DNA of 17,841 bases from Actinomycetes bacterium (GCA_022600695.1 JAHZJY010000380.1:1-17841), one strand, 5' to 3'. Positions 7,226-14,904 are shown, counted from the first letter of the stretch. The notes: generated from the letters alone by a model not told the origin. Numbers and translations are program-made.

Positions 7226-9631
7226 TCACTGCAAGCTCAGCAGCCCCGCAAGCTCAAGCTCGAAGTCCCGATAGGGTTCGCCGCTGACGTCAGCGGTGAC
7301 GCGCTTGATCGTGCCCCCGGAGAAGTGCCACGGGCTGGCTCCACCGTAGTCGGTGGTTACCGGGGAACCACGGTCGAGGCCGACGTTGAGACCCTCGCCG
7401 CACAGCGAGAACTTCCCGATTTGCGTTGCCATGCCGACGAATTCGTCGACCTGACGGTCGTTGATGTAAAGCCTGGCCGTGCCTATGCACTGGTTCGGCA
7501 TCGGCGCACCACGAAGTCGAGCCAGTGATTCCATCGTGAACTCCACGCCCAGCACGCTCGGCCCCAGGGGAAAGTCGATCTCCGAGGTCAGGATTTGCTC
7601 GCGCTCGCCGAGGAAGTTGTACACATATTTCAACCTGCCATCCTGCAGGTAGAGCGCGTGGCCTCCGAAGGAATGCCCATGGGAGAAGAGGACACCCGAC
7701 GCCTCTGCGGAGATGATGTCGACGTTGGCCGCCAGTTTGTAGGAACGACCGCGGATGTTGACCCCAACCGGCTCGGGCACCTCGATGGTGTTGGGATAGT
7801 AGACATAGCGATCCCGGGGCCGGGCGATCTGCGGGCGGGGTGAGTTGAAGACGGTCATCGCATCGCGGTCCTCCAGGGGCAGCGCCTTGAATTTCCCGGC
7901 CTCCACGTACCAGAGAACCTCTAGTTCCTTGACAAGGTCGGGGTGTTGCTCACTGAGGTCGTGGCACTCCGATCGGTCGACGTCGGTGTTGTAGAGCGCC
8001 CAGCGGTCCAACTCGTAGTGACCGGAGTTCGATGGTGCGACTGCGTGTAGAGCGTTGACCTTCCAACCGTCCCGCCACAGTGCCCGGGTGCCGAAGAGGC
8101 TGTAGAACTGAACCGGTTTGCGGCTGGCGCCGCCGGGCTCGTCGAAGCTGTACTTCAGGCTCGTCCCCTCCAGCGGCCACTGGGTGTAGCCCTTCACCTC
8201 GCGCGGGGGATCGATGTCGAGGCACTCGTAGACGGTCGGCACCAGATCGGTGCAGTGGTGGTACTGATCCCGGACCTCGCCGCGGGCGCTGATGTGACTG
8301 GGCCAGTGCACGATCAGCGGGTCGCAGACCCCGCCCTCCCAGGCCCAGGTTTTGAACAGCTTGAACGGTGTGTTGAACGCCATCGCCCAGCCGGTGGGGT
8401 AGTGGTTGAAAGTGGCGGGTGAGCCCAGTTTGTCGAGGAATTTCATGTTCTCGGCCATGTCATCGGGCACGCTGTTGAAGAACTTGTTTTCGTTGACCGA
8501 CCCGGTCGGACCGCCCTCCGAGGAGGCGCCGTTGTCCGAGATGACGAATATGAGGGTGTTGTCCAGTTCACCGATCTCCTCCAGGTAGTCGATCAGCCTG
8601 CCGATGTGATGGTCGGTATGGCTGACGAACCCGGCGAACACCTCGGCCATCCGGGCGAACAGCCGCTTTTCGTCCCCGGACAGGGACTCCCACGGTTGGA
8701 CCATGCTGGTGGGGTTTGTCTCAGGCATGGCTTTGCCGTCCAGGCTTGACAACTCCGCCAGGGGATTGATGGGGGAGAGGTCTGTGTTCTCCGGCACGAT
8801 GCCGAGGTGTTTCTGGCGAGCCAGGATCTGCTCCCGGATGGCCTCGTAACCCGTGTCGAAGCTTCCGCGATAGCGGTCGGCCCACTCCTTGGGCACCTGA
8901 TGGGGTGCGTGACCTGCACCGGGGCAGAAATACATCAGGAAGGGCCGTTCCGGCGCCACCTGCTTTGCGTCGCCGATCATGGCGATCGCCCGGTCCACGA
9001 GGTCTTCGGTCAGGTGATAGCCCTCCTCTCCAGCGAGCCACTCGTCATCACTGACGGGTTGATCCGGAGCGTCGATGAACTGCTGATCCTGGACAAGGTC
9101 CGGGTAGTACTGGCTGGTCTCACCTCCGAGAAAGCCGTAGAAGCGTTCGAAACCGCGCCCGCTCGGCCAGTTCCGCTTCGTCGCCGCCATGTTGGTCTCG
9201 TCCAAGGGCGTCAGATGCCACTTGCCGACGGCATAGGTGTTGTAACCGCGCTCGCTGAGGACTTCGGCGACCGTCGCCGTCTCGAAGGGGATGTGGCCGT
9301 TGGATCCGGGAAACCCCATCGCCAATTCGGTGATGCAGCCCATACCGACAGTGGTGTGGTTGCGTCCTGTCAACAACGCCGCACGGGTCGGCGAACACAT
9401 CGAGGTCGTATGAAATTGCGTGTAGCGCAGCCCGTTGTCGGCCAACCGCTTCATCGTGGGTGCCTCGACGGGGCCGCCGAACGAGTCGAAGGTGGCGAAG
9501 CCGACATCGTCCCACACGATGAACAACACATTCGGCGACCCTTCAGGCGCCTTCGGCTGCTCGTAGGGAGCCCAGTCGGGCACCGAATCACGGATGTCGA
9601 GGTTGACGACCCCCCTGAATGGCGTGCTCAT
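7226..9631 (-). CDS. Type I (formylglycine-dependent) sulfatase
   Basis: The 801-aa protein hydrolyses a sulfate ester to an alcohol or phenol plus sulfate. It carries the type I sulfatase signature C-S-P-T-R at residues 79-83. Cys79 would be oxidised to formylglycine, and is followed by AALLTGRNHT. Predicted metal ligands are D41-D42 (VWDDVGF) and D366-N367 (VISDNG). Active-site K137/H139 (GKWH) and H241 (GAGHAPH) are also present. Length and overall pattern match mycobacterial AtsA/AtsD-like arylsulfatases, with an extra C-terminal beta-rich region of about 240 aa. No signal peptide is evident, so it is probably cytoplasmic. Its ATG (9629-9631) overlaps the stop of the isomerase-like gene as ATGA, which implies translational coupling. 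The real substrate is unknown. The formylglycine-generating enzyme is not in the window. Confidence 0.95.
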   Translation of the reverse strand: MSTPFRGVVNLDIRDSVPDWAPYEQPKAPEGSPNVLFIVWDDVGFATFDSFGGPVEAPTMKRLADNGLRYTQFHTTSMCSPTRAALLTGRNHTTVGMGCITELAMGFPGSNGHIPFETATVAEVLSERGYNTYAVGKWHLTPLDETNMAATKRNWPSGRGFERFYGFLGGETSQYYPDLVQDQQFIDAPDQPVSDDEWLAGEEGYHLTEDLVDRAIAMIGDAKQVAPERPFLMYFCPGAGHAPHQVPKEWADRYRGSFDTGYEAIREQILARQKHLGIVPENTDLSPINPLAELSSLDGKAMPETNPTSMVQPWESLSGDEKRLFARMAEVFAGFVSHTDHHIGRLIDYLEEIGELDNTLIFVISDNGASSEGGPTGSVNENKFFNSVPDDMAENMKFLDKLGSPATFNHYPTGWAMAFNTPFKLFKTWAWEGGVCDPLIVHWPSHISARGEVRDQYHHCTDLVPTVYECLDIDPPREVKGYTQWPLEGTSLKYSFDEPGGASRKPVQFYSLFGTRALWRDGWKVNALHAVAPSNSGHYELDRWALYNTDVDRSECHDLSEQHPDLVKELEVLWYVEAGKFKALPLEDRDAMTVFNSPRPQIARPRDRYVYYPNTIEVPEPVGVNIRGRSYKLAANVDIISAEASGVLFSHGHSFGGHALYLQDGRLKYVYNFLGEREQILTSEIDFPLGPSVLGVEFTMESLARLRGAPMPNQCIGTARLYINDRQVDEFVGMATQIGKFSLCGEGLNVGLDRGSPVTTDYGGASPWHFSGGTIKRVTADVSGEPYRDFELELAGLLSLQ

Positions 9632-9933
9632 CGGTTCCAGCGGGCCTTGACGTCCTCGGCGAAGGATTCGTAGTCGCGAAGGGGCAGCATCTCCTCGATC
9701 TCCATGATGTGGCGCATGGGCATCACACCCAGCGCAAGCCGGTCGATGTCATCGTGGGAATCGACATCGAGGATCATCACCACCCGGCGTTGGCCGGCAA
9801 CCTTGTACAGGGCCCGGATCTTGCCGTGCGATTTGGCCGCCAACGCGCTCTCGGCCTCCTTCTCCCAGAGGTCCCACAACTCGTCCTCGTCGATGCGGGT
9901 GTGATCGACCTTCACTTTGGCGAAGAACAACAT
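9628..9933 (-). CDS. Muconolactone Delta-isomerase (CatC)-like protein
   Basis: The 101-aa protein begins MLFFAKVKV and contains LYKVAGQRRVVMILDVDSHDD (in two parts, LYKVAGQRR and VVMILDVDSHDD) and a MPMRHIMEIEEMLPL-like segment, the layout of the muconolactone isomerase family (usually about 90-100 aa). Classical CatC isomerises muconolactone in the beta-ketoadipate pathway. Here no catA/catB genes are adjacent, so it more likely acts on another ring or lactone intermediate, or serves as a small dimeric alpha+beta-barrel partner. The ATG start at 9931-9933 has AGAGAGGA 7 bp upstream. It lies between the hydrolase (51 bp upstream) and the sulfatase (4-bp overlap) in one operon. Confidence 0.85.
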   Translation of the reverse strand: MLFFAKVKVDHTRIDEDELWDLWEKEAESALAAKSHGKIRALYKVAGQRRVVMILDVDSHDDIDRLALGVMPMRHIMEIEEMLPLRDYESFAEDVKARWNR

Positions 9934-9984
9934 CAGCGGGTCCTCTCTGCGGATTTGATGGGGGAGAAGGTGGCGGCACGCCGA

Positions 9985-10965
9985 TCACACGTCTTGGTAG
10001 CCGCCCTGAACCCAGGACAGCACCAGCCGGGAAAATCCCACGGGGTCGTCCTGATACGAAAAGTGGCCGCAATGGCCGAAGACCTCAAGCCGGCTCCGTG
10101 GCATGCGCTGATTCAGACGGTGCGCGTTGTCCAGCAGCAGGAACTGATCCAGGTCACCCCAGAAGATCTGCGTCGGAACCTGCAGGTCCTCCAGATGGGG
10201 GTCCACCGTGGCAAGGTTCTCGGGGTAGGTCTTGAACCAGTGCGTGATCGGGCCGATCCGCCCGTCATAGGACGCGATGTAGTCGGCGACTTCTTGGTAG
10301 CTGGGCGCATAGTTCACACAGGCCAGGCGGTAGGCGCCGGCGACGAATGCCTGGGCCCCGGCGACCCGGAACATCATTCGCCAGAAAGCCGAGTCAACCG
10401 CCTTGTTGATGATGCTTCCATTGGCGGTCGGAAGAATCCCGGGGCCGTCACCGATGATCAGGCTCGCCAGTGAGTTCGTTCGGTGGCCGGCCCGGTGGAT
10501 GGCGTAGTGCAATGCCGCGGCCATGCCGACGTCGGGGCCGACCATGTGGACGTCGGTGAGATCGAGTTGCCGCACGAACTTCTCCAGGAAGCGACTCTGG
10601 GCATCGAAGCTCATGAACTCCATGCCACCTGCGCTGCGCCCGAAGCCCGGAAGGTCCAACGCCACCAGACGGCAGTGCCGGCCCAGCGTCTCCCACACCT
10701 GGTCGAAGCACAGGATGCTCTGCGGCAGGGGCGAGAGCAGCAGAACGGTCGGACCGTCCGACAACCCGCCCCGCGCGACGCGCACCTTCACCCCGTCGAC
10801 GTGTTCGAAGGACAGGTCCATGGTGATCCCGCCCGCCGTCGGCGCGGGAGCGCCGGCACCCTTTCTTCGAACCCTGCGAATCTCGCGGTACTCCGGCGTC
10901 GCGGCGAGCAATACCCCGGTGTTGAGCGCACCGAAAACACCGATGGGGTTCCGCTCAACCGTCAT
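9985..10965 (-). CDS. Alpha/beta-fold hydrolase with Asp nucleophile (epoxide hydrolase / dehalogenase type)
   Basis: A 326-aa alpha/beta hydrolase. The nucleophile elbow reads G-P-D-V-G (residues 143-147), so the nucleophile is Asp145, not Ser. This is the arrangement of epoxide hydrolases, haloalkane dehalogenases and fluoroacetate dehalogenases. The acid is probably D273 (WGDLDQF) and the base H301 (GHCGHF). ALDLPGFGRS (102-111) is the usual strand 4 region. The oxyanion segment is SPLP instead of the common HGFP. The ATG at 10963-10965 has only a weak Shine-Dalgarno and overlaps the stop of a short upstream ORF by ATGA. An alternative ATG lies at residue 49 (ITMDLSFEHVDG), just before the folded domain, so the first 48 residues could be leader or mis-annotation. 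It is the first enzyme gene of the sulfatase operon. Confidence 0.85.
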   Translation of the reverse strand: MTVERNPIGVFGALNTGVLLAATPEYREIRRVRRKGAGAPAPTAGGITMDLSFEHVDGVKVRVARGGLSDGPTVLLLSPLPQSILCFDQVWETLGRHCRLVALDLPGFGRSAGGMEFMSFDAQSRFLEKFVRQLDLTDVHMVGPDVGMAAALHYAIHRAGHRTNSLASLIIGDGPGILPTANGSIINKAVDSAFWRMMFRVAGAQAFVAGAYRLACVNYAPSYQEVADYIASYDGRIGPITHWFKTYPENLATVDPHLEDLQVPTQIFWGDLDQFLLLDNAHRLNQRMPRSRLEVFGHCGHFSYQDDPVGFSRLVLSWVQGGYQDV

Positions 10966-10997
10966 GTGTTCGGCCTATGCGCGAGCCTGATAACCAT
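10962..10997 (-). CDS. Putative 11-aa leader ORF upstream of the hydrolase
   Basis: An ATG at 10995-10997 starts an 11-codon frame (MVIRLAHRPNT) whose TGA overlaps the hydrolase ATG as ATGA. It is preceded by GGGAGGCAGGA about 8 bp upstream, a much better ribosome site than that of the hydrolase itself. Translation of the first enzyme may therefore depend on termination-reinitiation from this leader. That is inference from spacing. Confidence 0.45.
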   Translation of the reverse strand: MVIRLAHRPNT

Positions 10998-11030
10998 TTG
11001 AGTAATCCTGCCTCCCGAGCGCCGAGGGTT

Positions 11031-11050
11031 CAGTGTCTGAAAGAACACTG
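11031..11050. promoter_or_regulatory. Inverted repeat upstream of the sulfatase operon (candidate operator)
   Basis: CAGTGT (11031-11036) and ACACTG (11045-11050) form a perfect 6-bp inverted repeat separated by 8 bp, about 65 bp upstream of the hydrolase start and 34 bp upstream of the leader ORF. Position and symmetry fit a dimeric repressor or activator site, with the operon's own PucR regulator a candidate. No clear -10 box could be fixed. Confidence 0.5.
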
Positions 11051-11154
11051 ATCTCCGCCGGTGGTGTGTCGGGCAACAGCGGGTCGGGGCACCCGTCGCA
11101 CCACAGCGAACCGGATGGCGGATCCGCCAGATTCGTGAGACACGCGGGCGGTTA

Positions 11155-11431
11155 AATTCCGCCAAAGCAGCGCTGCCCCAGGAACGTCTAGCTGATCTTT
11201 ATGAGCGTGAACAGATGTCGCTCATGGACATTGCTGCCACTGTCGACGTCAGCCGGACAACCATCGAATGTCTCGCCCGCGATTACGGCCTCCCGATACG
11301 TGAACCGGGCGGACGATCACGTACAACCGTCGACCGGGAATGGCTCTACGAGCAATACGTCAACAATCGTCGAACGCTCCCTGATCTCGCTGCCGAGGCT
11401 GGCATGAGTGCGGCGAACATGGCCCGCTGGG
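11155..11431 (+). pseudogene. Helix-turn-helix remnant resembling the C-terminus of an actinobacterial TniQ
   Basis: The frame opens after TAA 11152-11154, without a good start near the homology. It encodes LPQERLADLYEREQMSL..., followed by two similar HTH units: SLMDIAATVDVSRTTIECLA and RTLPDLAAEAGMSAANMARW, linked by VDREWLYEQYVNNR. Tandem HTHs of this style occur at the end of actinobacterial TniQ-family proteins of Tn7/Tn5053-like elements, from memory; other recombinases or regulators are possible. The N-terminal zinc-binding part expected of TniQ is missing. At ARWEQ the frame continues without a break into glycosyltransferase sequence, so this is a chimera, probably non-functional. Confidence 0.55.
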
Positions 11432-11649
11432 AGCAGGCCATTTTCTGGTTCGAGACCGCTGTGAGCGATCCCGCCGGACAACGCGGCCGATCGGGGGTGG
11501 TGGAGAACCAGGCCTTTTCGACATGGCTGCCGCGCAAGCATCTGGCGTTGTGCTACTTCCAGATCGGGGACTATGACAACTCGTTGCGGCACAACCGACT
11601 CGCGCAGTCCTACTGCCCTGACCCCGCTTGGTTGATCCAGGGCCTATGA
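11432..11649 (+). pseudogene. Fragment of a TPR-glycosyltransferase paralogue, fused to the HTH remnant
   Basis: Residues QAIFWFETAVSDPAG through AQSYCPD align with the C-terminal TPR region of the glycosyltransferase at 3563-4675 (QAIFWYETALTNPAA ... AQSYQPED). About 36 of 60 aligned residues are identical by hand count. Homology starts at an 18-bp identical stretch (11432-11449 = 4413-4430) and stops near 11618, where the IS3 element begins. The last codons (AWLIQGL, stop TGA 11647-11649) come from the IS end. The catalytic GT domain is absent. Its missing 3' end was not found beyond the IS. Confidence 0.8.
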
Positions 11650-11694
11650 GAGTCTTGCGGCCCACGTCGTGGGCAAGGAAGGCTCGACAGGATC

Positions 11695-11976
11695 ATGGCG
11701 ACAAGGAAATGGCACAACCCCGAGCAGGTCGTGCGCAAGTTGATGACGGCCGATCGGCTGCTGGCCGAGGGCAAGGACACCGCGGCGGTATGTCGCGAGC
11801 TGGGTGTCTCCGAGGCCACCTATCACCGCTGGCGCAACCAGTTCGGCGGCTTGAAAGCCGAGGACGCGAAAAGGCTCAAAGAACTCGAGCGCGAGAACTC
11901 CAGCCTCAAGAGGCTGTTGGCCGAGGCCGAGTTGGAGAAGGCTGCGCTCAAGGAGATCGCGCGGGGAAACTTTTAG
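11695..11976 (+). CDS. IS3-family transposase OrfA
   Basis: The 93-aa protein supplies the DNA-binding part of the transposase. It has an HTH_Tnp_1 helix-turn-helix (about residues 9-45: EQVVRKLM...VCRELGVSEATYHRWRNQFGG) followed by a leucine-zipper-like helix (LKELERENSSLKRLL, then AEAELEKAALKEIA). Its ATG lies 76 bp inside the element. The frame ends at TAG 11974-11976, four bases after a GGGAAAC slippery heptamer. In this family OrfA alone usually regulates, and the frameshifted OrfAB fusion is the transposase. Confidence 0.9.
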   Translation: MATRKWHNPEQVVRKLMTADRLLAEGKDTAAVCRELGVSEATYHRWRNQFGGLKAEDAKRLKELERENSSLKRLLAEAELEKAALKEIARGNF

Positions 11977-12805
11977 GCCCGAGTCGCCGGCGGGCGGCTG
12001 TTCACCACCTCCAGCGGGTGCTGGGGGTCAGCGAACGGTTCGCCTGCCGCGTCACCGGGCAGCACCGCGCTACCCAACGCCATGAACCGGTCTCGAGCAC
12101 TCCCGCCGATCCTGACGCCGCCCTGCGGGGCTGGCTGCGCTAGTACGCCAAGGACCATCCGCGCCGTGGTTTCCGGCCGGCCTACCACGATGCCCGCGGT
12201 GAAGGATGGATCGTCAATCACAAGAAGGTTCAACGTCTGTGGCGTGAGGAAGGGTTGCGCGTTCCTCAGCGGCGCCGCCGTAAACGTCACGGCACCTCGA
12301 CCGCCTCCGACGTGCCGGCCGCTGATGCCCCCAACCGGGTCTGGGCGGTGGACTTCCAGTTCGACTCCACCACCGACGGGCGCCCGGTCAAGATCGCCAC
12401 CGTCATCGACGAACACACCCGCGGGTGCCTGGGTGGTCTGGTCGAGCGCACTATCACCGGCGAGGACCTCAGCGCCGAACTCGACCGCGTCGCCGCCCAG
12501 CGTGGCCGCTACCCAGCCGTCCTGCGATGCGACAACGGACCCGAATTGGCCTGCAACGCCATGGCCGCCTGGGCCGACGGCGAACTCGGCCTGCACTTCA
12601 TCCCGCCCGGCCAGCCCTGGCGCAACGGCTACGTCGAGTCGTTCAATTCATCCGCGACGAATGCCTCAACATCAACAGCTTCTGGTCACTGGCCCACGCC
12701 CGTGTCGTCATCAGCGACTGGAAACACGACTGCAACCACCACCGGCGGCACTCATCGCTGGGATACCAACCACCAGCCCGCTACGCTGCCACCTGCACCC
12801 ACTGA
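11961..12805 (+). pseudogene. IS3-family transposase OrfB (rve integrase), broken by a stop and a frameshift
   Basis: OrfB supplies the DDE catalytic domain. Visible parts, in order, are HHLQRVLGVSERFACRVTGQ, then RRGFRPAYHD...VQRLWREEGLRVPQRR, and then the DDE core: D in VWAVDFQF (codon 12351), D in RCDNGPE (12531) and E in GYVESFN (12636), the last two spaced as in D35E. An in-frame TAG at 12141-12143 separates GWLR from YAKDHPRRG. At about 12646-12652 the frame moves (net loss of 1 or 4 bases) from ESFNS to IRDECLNINSFW...HRRHSSLGYQPPARYA, which ends at TGA 12803-12805. The catalytic triad survives but the protein cannot be made whole, so the element is not autonomous. Confidence 0.9.
11964..11970 (+). 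promoter_or_regulatory. Programmed -1 frameshift site G-GGA-AAC
   Basis: In the orfA frame the bases read cgG GGA AAC ttt TAG, a canonical X-XXY-YYZ heptamer just before the orfA stop. A -1 slip gives GGG AAA CTT TTA GGC, which is the orfB frame and joins directly to the conserved SRRRAAVHHLQRVLGVSE start of OrfB. Confidence 0.8.
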
Positions 12806-12912
12806 ACGACTCTCTTCCGTCGTGGACTACTTCACGGGGTCCGGTCACCACCCCGATCCTGCCGCTGGCACCCAATCACGTTTGACGGGGTAATCAGACT
12901 CGCCGCGACAGG

Positions 12913-13806
12913 TCATTTCAGCGCATCGGTAAACGTCTTCTGAATCCGGCGATTGATCAGCCGTAACGGAATTCCACCCGACACCTGCTGGCGTTCGGCG
13001 AGCGCCGTGAGGTCATTGAAGATCACCCGCGCCGTGCCGTCCGCGTCCTGCAAGATCAACAGCTTCTGGCAGAAAGCGTCCAAGCCCAGAGTCGGTGCTG
13101 ACGCCATCGCCTTCCCGCCGGGGCCTGGGCTGCCCCATAGGATCAGCTCGGTCGGTTCGAGATCGACGCCCCACTTCTTCGACCGGGCCGCGAAGTCGAG
13201 CTCCCCGAACACCACGGTGTCCGACTCGGCGGTGACTGCATCGAGCATCCGCTGTTTCGTCTCGGTGAAGTCGTACGGGCTGATCAGGGTGATCAATCCT
13301 GGTTGCGACATGGTGTCCAACGGAAGGTCTGTGACCGCGCTCGCCGCAATACCGGTCAGAGCCCGGGCAAAGGCGGCGTCATAGAGCGTGCGGGCGGGTG
13401 AGTCGTTGGCGAGATCAAATCGCCGAGCGAGGTAGTTAAAATTGTTATAGGTGATCGCAGCGGTTCCGTTGCTCTGGTTCTCGTAGGCGAGCACCCGCAG
13501 AGGGAGGTCGATGGCCGCCATTCGGTTCTCTGCGAGGATTGCGGCCTCGACCTCTGACTCTGACCAGATCAGAACGTGTGACGGAGGCATCGGCGAACCG
13601 GCCTCAGCGGCCAGCCGTGAGTGGTCGATGTCGACGATCACCTCCGCAGCAGGATCAGCGCGGACGTTGGCATAGACCTGATCGAACAACCCGTCCGGCC
13701 CGATGTAGCGCTCCGCGGCGATCTCCTCACCGTCCCGGCTGCATCCGGTAATGATGCCGATGATGGTGACGAACAGCGCCGGTAGGGCCAGGGCCGTCGA
13801 CTTCAT
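12913..13806 (-). CDS. Lipoprotein with two DUF302 domains
   Basis: The 297-aa product has a signal peptide (KSTALALPALFVTIIGI) and a lipobox I-T-G-C with Cys22, so it is predicted to be anchored on the outer face of the cytoplasmic membrane. Two DUF302 copies follow. The first (about residues 50-125) includes PSHVLIWSESEVEAAIL, AAIDLPLRVLAYEN and AAITYNNFNYLARRF. The second (about 165-280) includes SYDFTETKQRM-like PYDFTETKQRML, TELILWGSPGPGGKAM, LGLDAFCQKLLI and ARVIFNDLTALAERQ. The function of DUF302 is unknown. The ATG at 13804-13806 is preferred over the GTG at 13813 because AAAGG lies 8 bp upstream of the ATG but directly abuts the GTG. It is divergent from the gene at 13994. Confidence 0.85.
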   Translation of the reverse strand: MKSTALALPALFVTIIGIITGCSRDGEEIAAERYIGPDGLFDQVYANVRADPAAEVIVDIDHSRLAAEAGSPMPPSHVLIWSESEVEAAILAENRMAAIDLPLRVLAYENQSNGTAAITYNNFNYLARRFDLANDSPARTLYDAAFARALTGIAASAVTDLPLDTMSQPGLITLISPYDFTETKQRMLDAVTAESDTVVFGELDFAARSKKWGVDLEPTELILWGSPGPGGKAMASAPTLGLDAFCQKLLILQDADGTARVIFNDLTALAERQQVSGGIPLRLINRRIQKTFTDALK

Positions 13807-13811
13807 TTGAA

Positions 13812-13820
13812 CCACCTTTG
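13812..13820 (-). promoter_or_regulatory. Ribosome binding site that fixes the DUF302 lipoprotein start
   Basis: CAAAGGTGG on the - strand places AAAGG 8 bp upstream of ATG 13804-13806. A longer reading from GTG at 13813-13815 would have the start codon inside the site, so it is unlikely. Confidence 0.6.
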
Positions 13821-13993
13821 CAAGCTCAGCTCAGCTCGAGGAGCTATGGCTAGGGCGACCGTGCTCGTCGTACAACAATAATAATTAAAAGCCTGGGGAT
13901 TTAGACGCCCCGAAGTACCGGCGCCTCACCTCACAGCCGCAAGGTTACGCGCTAAGTACCGTCATTAACCCGTATCAAAGAAGGGGTGATGCG

Positions 13994-14707
13994 ATGACCG
14001 GCGACTATGAGCAACAACTCGTAATCTGGGCGCACACGTACAAGGCTTACGAGCGATTCGCCAGCACCCCACACCACATCGAAGCCTGCCTAGCCCCAGT
14101 CCTGCAGGAATGGGAACGCAACCGCCGGGTACCGGAATGGGCGGGTGTGGACTTGCTACGAGCCTGGGCATTTTGCTGCGTCCGCTCACACCACTTCGAT
14201 GACTGGGAGCCACTGCTGGTTGCATACCCACAAGTCGGGGCTATCGCCGACGCTATCCGCAACCATCCGTCGGCTAGAAAAGACGATATTCCGCCACCGG
14301 CCGAGCAGATCGATCTGAATCGTTACTACCTCGACTTCGCGCTCGGATCGAAGTTTGAGCGCTTTGGTTTATGGGCGCCGGCGCGGGTAGACGGTAAGCA
14401 CCGTTTCGCTGTTGTCCATGAGCCTGACGGGTACACCAATCATGTTGGTTTGGCTGGTGAAGTCTCGCGGCTACAGTTCGAACATCCCGGCACGAATATC
14501 TTTGTCGGTGGATGGGCAGATCACCGTCCCGAGTACCTGGGCCTGGACTACTGGCCGCTGGGACTGATTACGCCAGACGATTTCCATATCGGCTTTCGGC
14601 ACCGCAACGGGTTGCCCAACCCCGAGTCGCGGCAGGCATTGGGCTACGCCAAGGCTCGTCTGAAGTCCGCGAGCATTGACCCAGGCGGCAAAACAACCAC
14701 CCAGTGA
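13994..14707 (+). CDS. Hypothetical 237-aa protein, no family recognised
   Basis: I do not recognise this protein. It starts at ATG 13994 with AAGGGG 7 bp upstream and ends at TGA 14705-14707. The sequence is soluble, rich in aromatic residues and His (YKAYERFASTPHH, CCVRSHHFDDWEP, RYYLDFALGSKF), with no signal peptide, membrane segment or known motif. An N-terminal helical half (about 1-95) leads to a beta-rich half with HRFAVVHEPDGYTNHVGL, NIFVGGWADH and GLDYWPLGLI. It is divergent from the DUF302 lipoprotein across a 187-bp AT-richer gap (13807-13993), which probably holds both promoters. A repeat end starts 43 bp after its stop. It could be accessory cargo. Confidence 0.75.
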   Translation: MTGDYEQQLVIWAHTYKAYERFASTPHHIEACLAPVLQEWERNRRVPEWAGVDLLRAWAFCCVRSHHFDDWEPLLVAYPQVGAIADAIRNHPSARKDDIPPPAEQIDLNRYYLDFALGSKFERFGLWAPARVDGKHRFAVVHEPDGYTNHVGLAGEVSRLQFEHPGTNIFVGGWADHRPEYLGLDYWPLGLITPDDFHIGFRHRNGLPNPESRQALGYAKARLKSASIDPGGKTTTQ

Positions 14708-14750
14708 GTACGTACCGGCCGTCAAAAGACAGACCGAAAAGGGGAGAGTG

Positions 14751-14899
14751 GTTAGCTCAGCTAGATGCGCGGTCGGTCCAACGGACTTGGTTAGGAAGTG
14801 CAGTCTCTAGCGAGAAATTTGCCGGTGCAGAATCGCGAGAATCGCGGCAAAAAGCCTGATATAGATCACGATAAGTGCAGCGGAAATCGAGAACCTACA
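14751..14899 (+). repeat. Transposon-end-like repeat, copy B (ends GAGAACCTACA)
   Basis: The most diverged copy of the family. GTTAGCTCAGCTAG begins it, an extra 20-30 bp precedes TAGGAA, and degenerate CGAGAA boxes lie at 14811 and 14836. CCGGTGCAG and AAGTGCAG are present, and the terminus GAGAACCTACA is at 14889-14899. Exactly 5 bp (GGGTT) separate its ACA from the TGT of the next repeat. Confidence 0.7.
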
Positions 14900-14904
14900 G
14901 GGTT

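Larger units (their letters stand above)
11619..12842 (+). mobile_element. IS3-family insertion sequence (decayed)
   Basis: The element carries orfA and a broken orfB in the usual IS3 arrangement. Imperfect terminal inverted repeats are visible: the left end TGACCCCG...GTTGATCCA...GAGAGTC and the right end, read in reverse complement, GGACCCCG...GTAGTCCA...GAGAGTC. Boundaries are approximate; the right end could extend to 12847. I see no matching 3-4-bp target duplication (flanks CCC on the left, GGT on the right), suggesting later rearrangement. The left end sits exactly where glycosyltransferase homology stops. Confidence 0.8.

Noticed and set aside
11610..12850. Target-site duplication around the IS3 element
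   Set aside because: Flanking bases do not match for 3 or 4 bp at any plausible boundary.
14748..14790. tRNA-like D-arm sequence GGTTAGCTCAGCT
   Set aside because: No acceptor, anticodon or T-arm pairing can be found; it is the start of repeat copy B, and the other copies diverge here.
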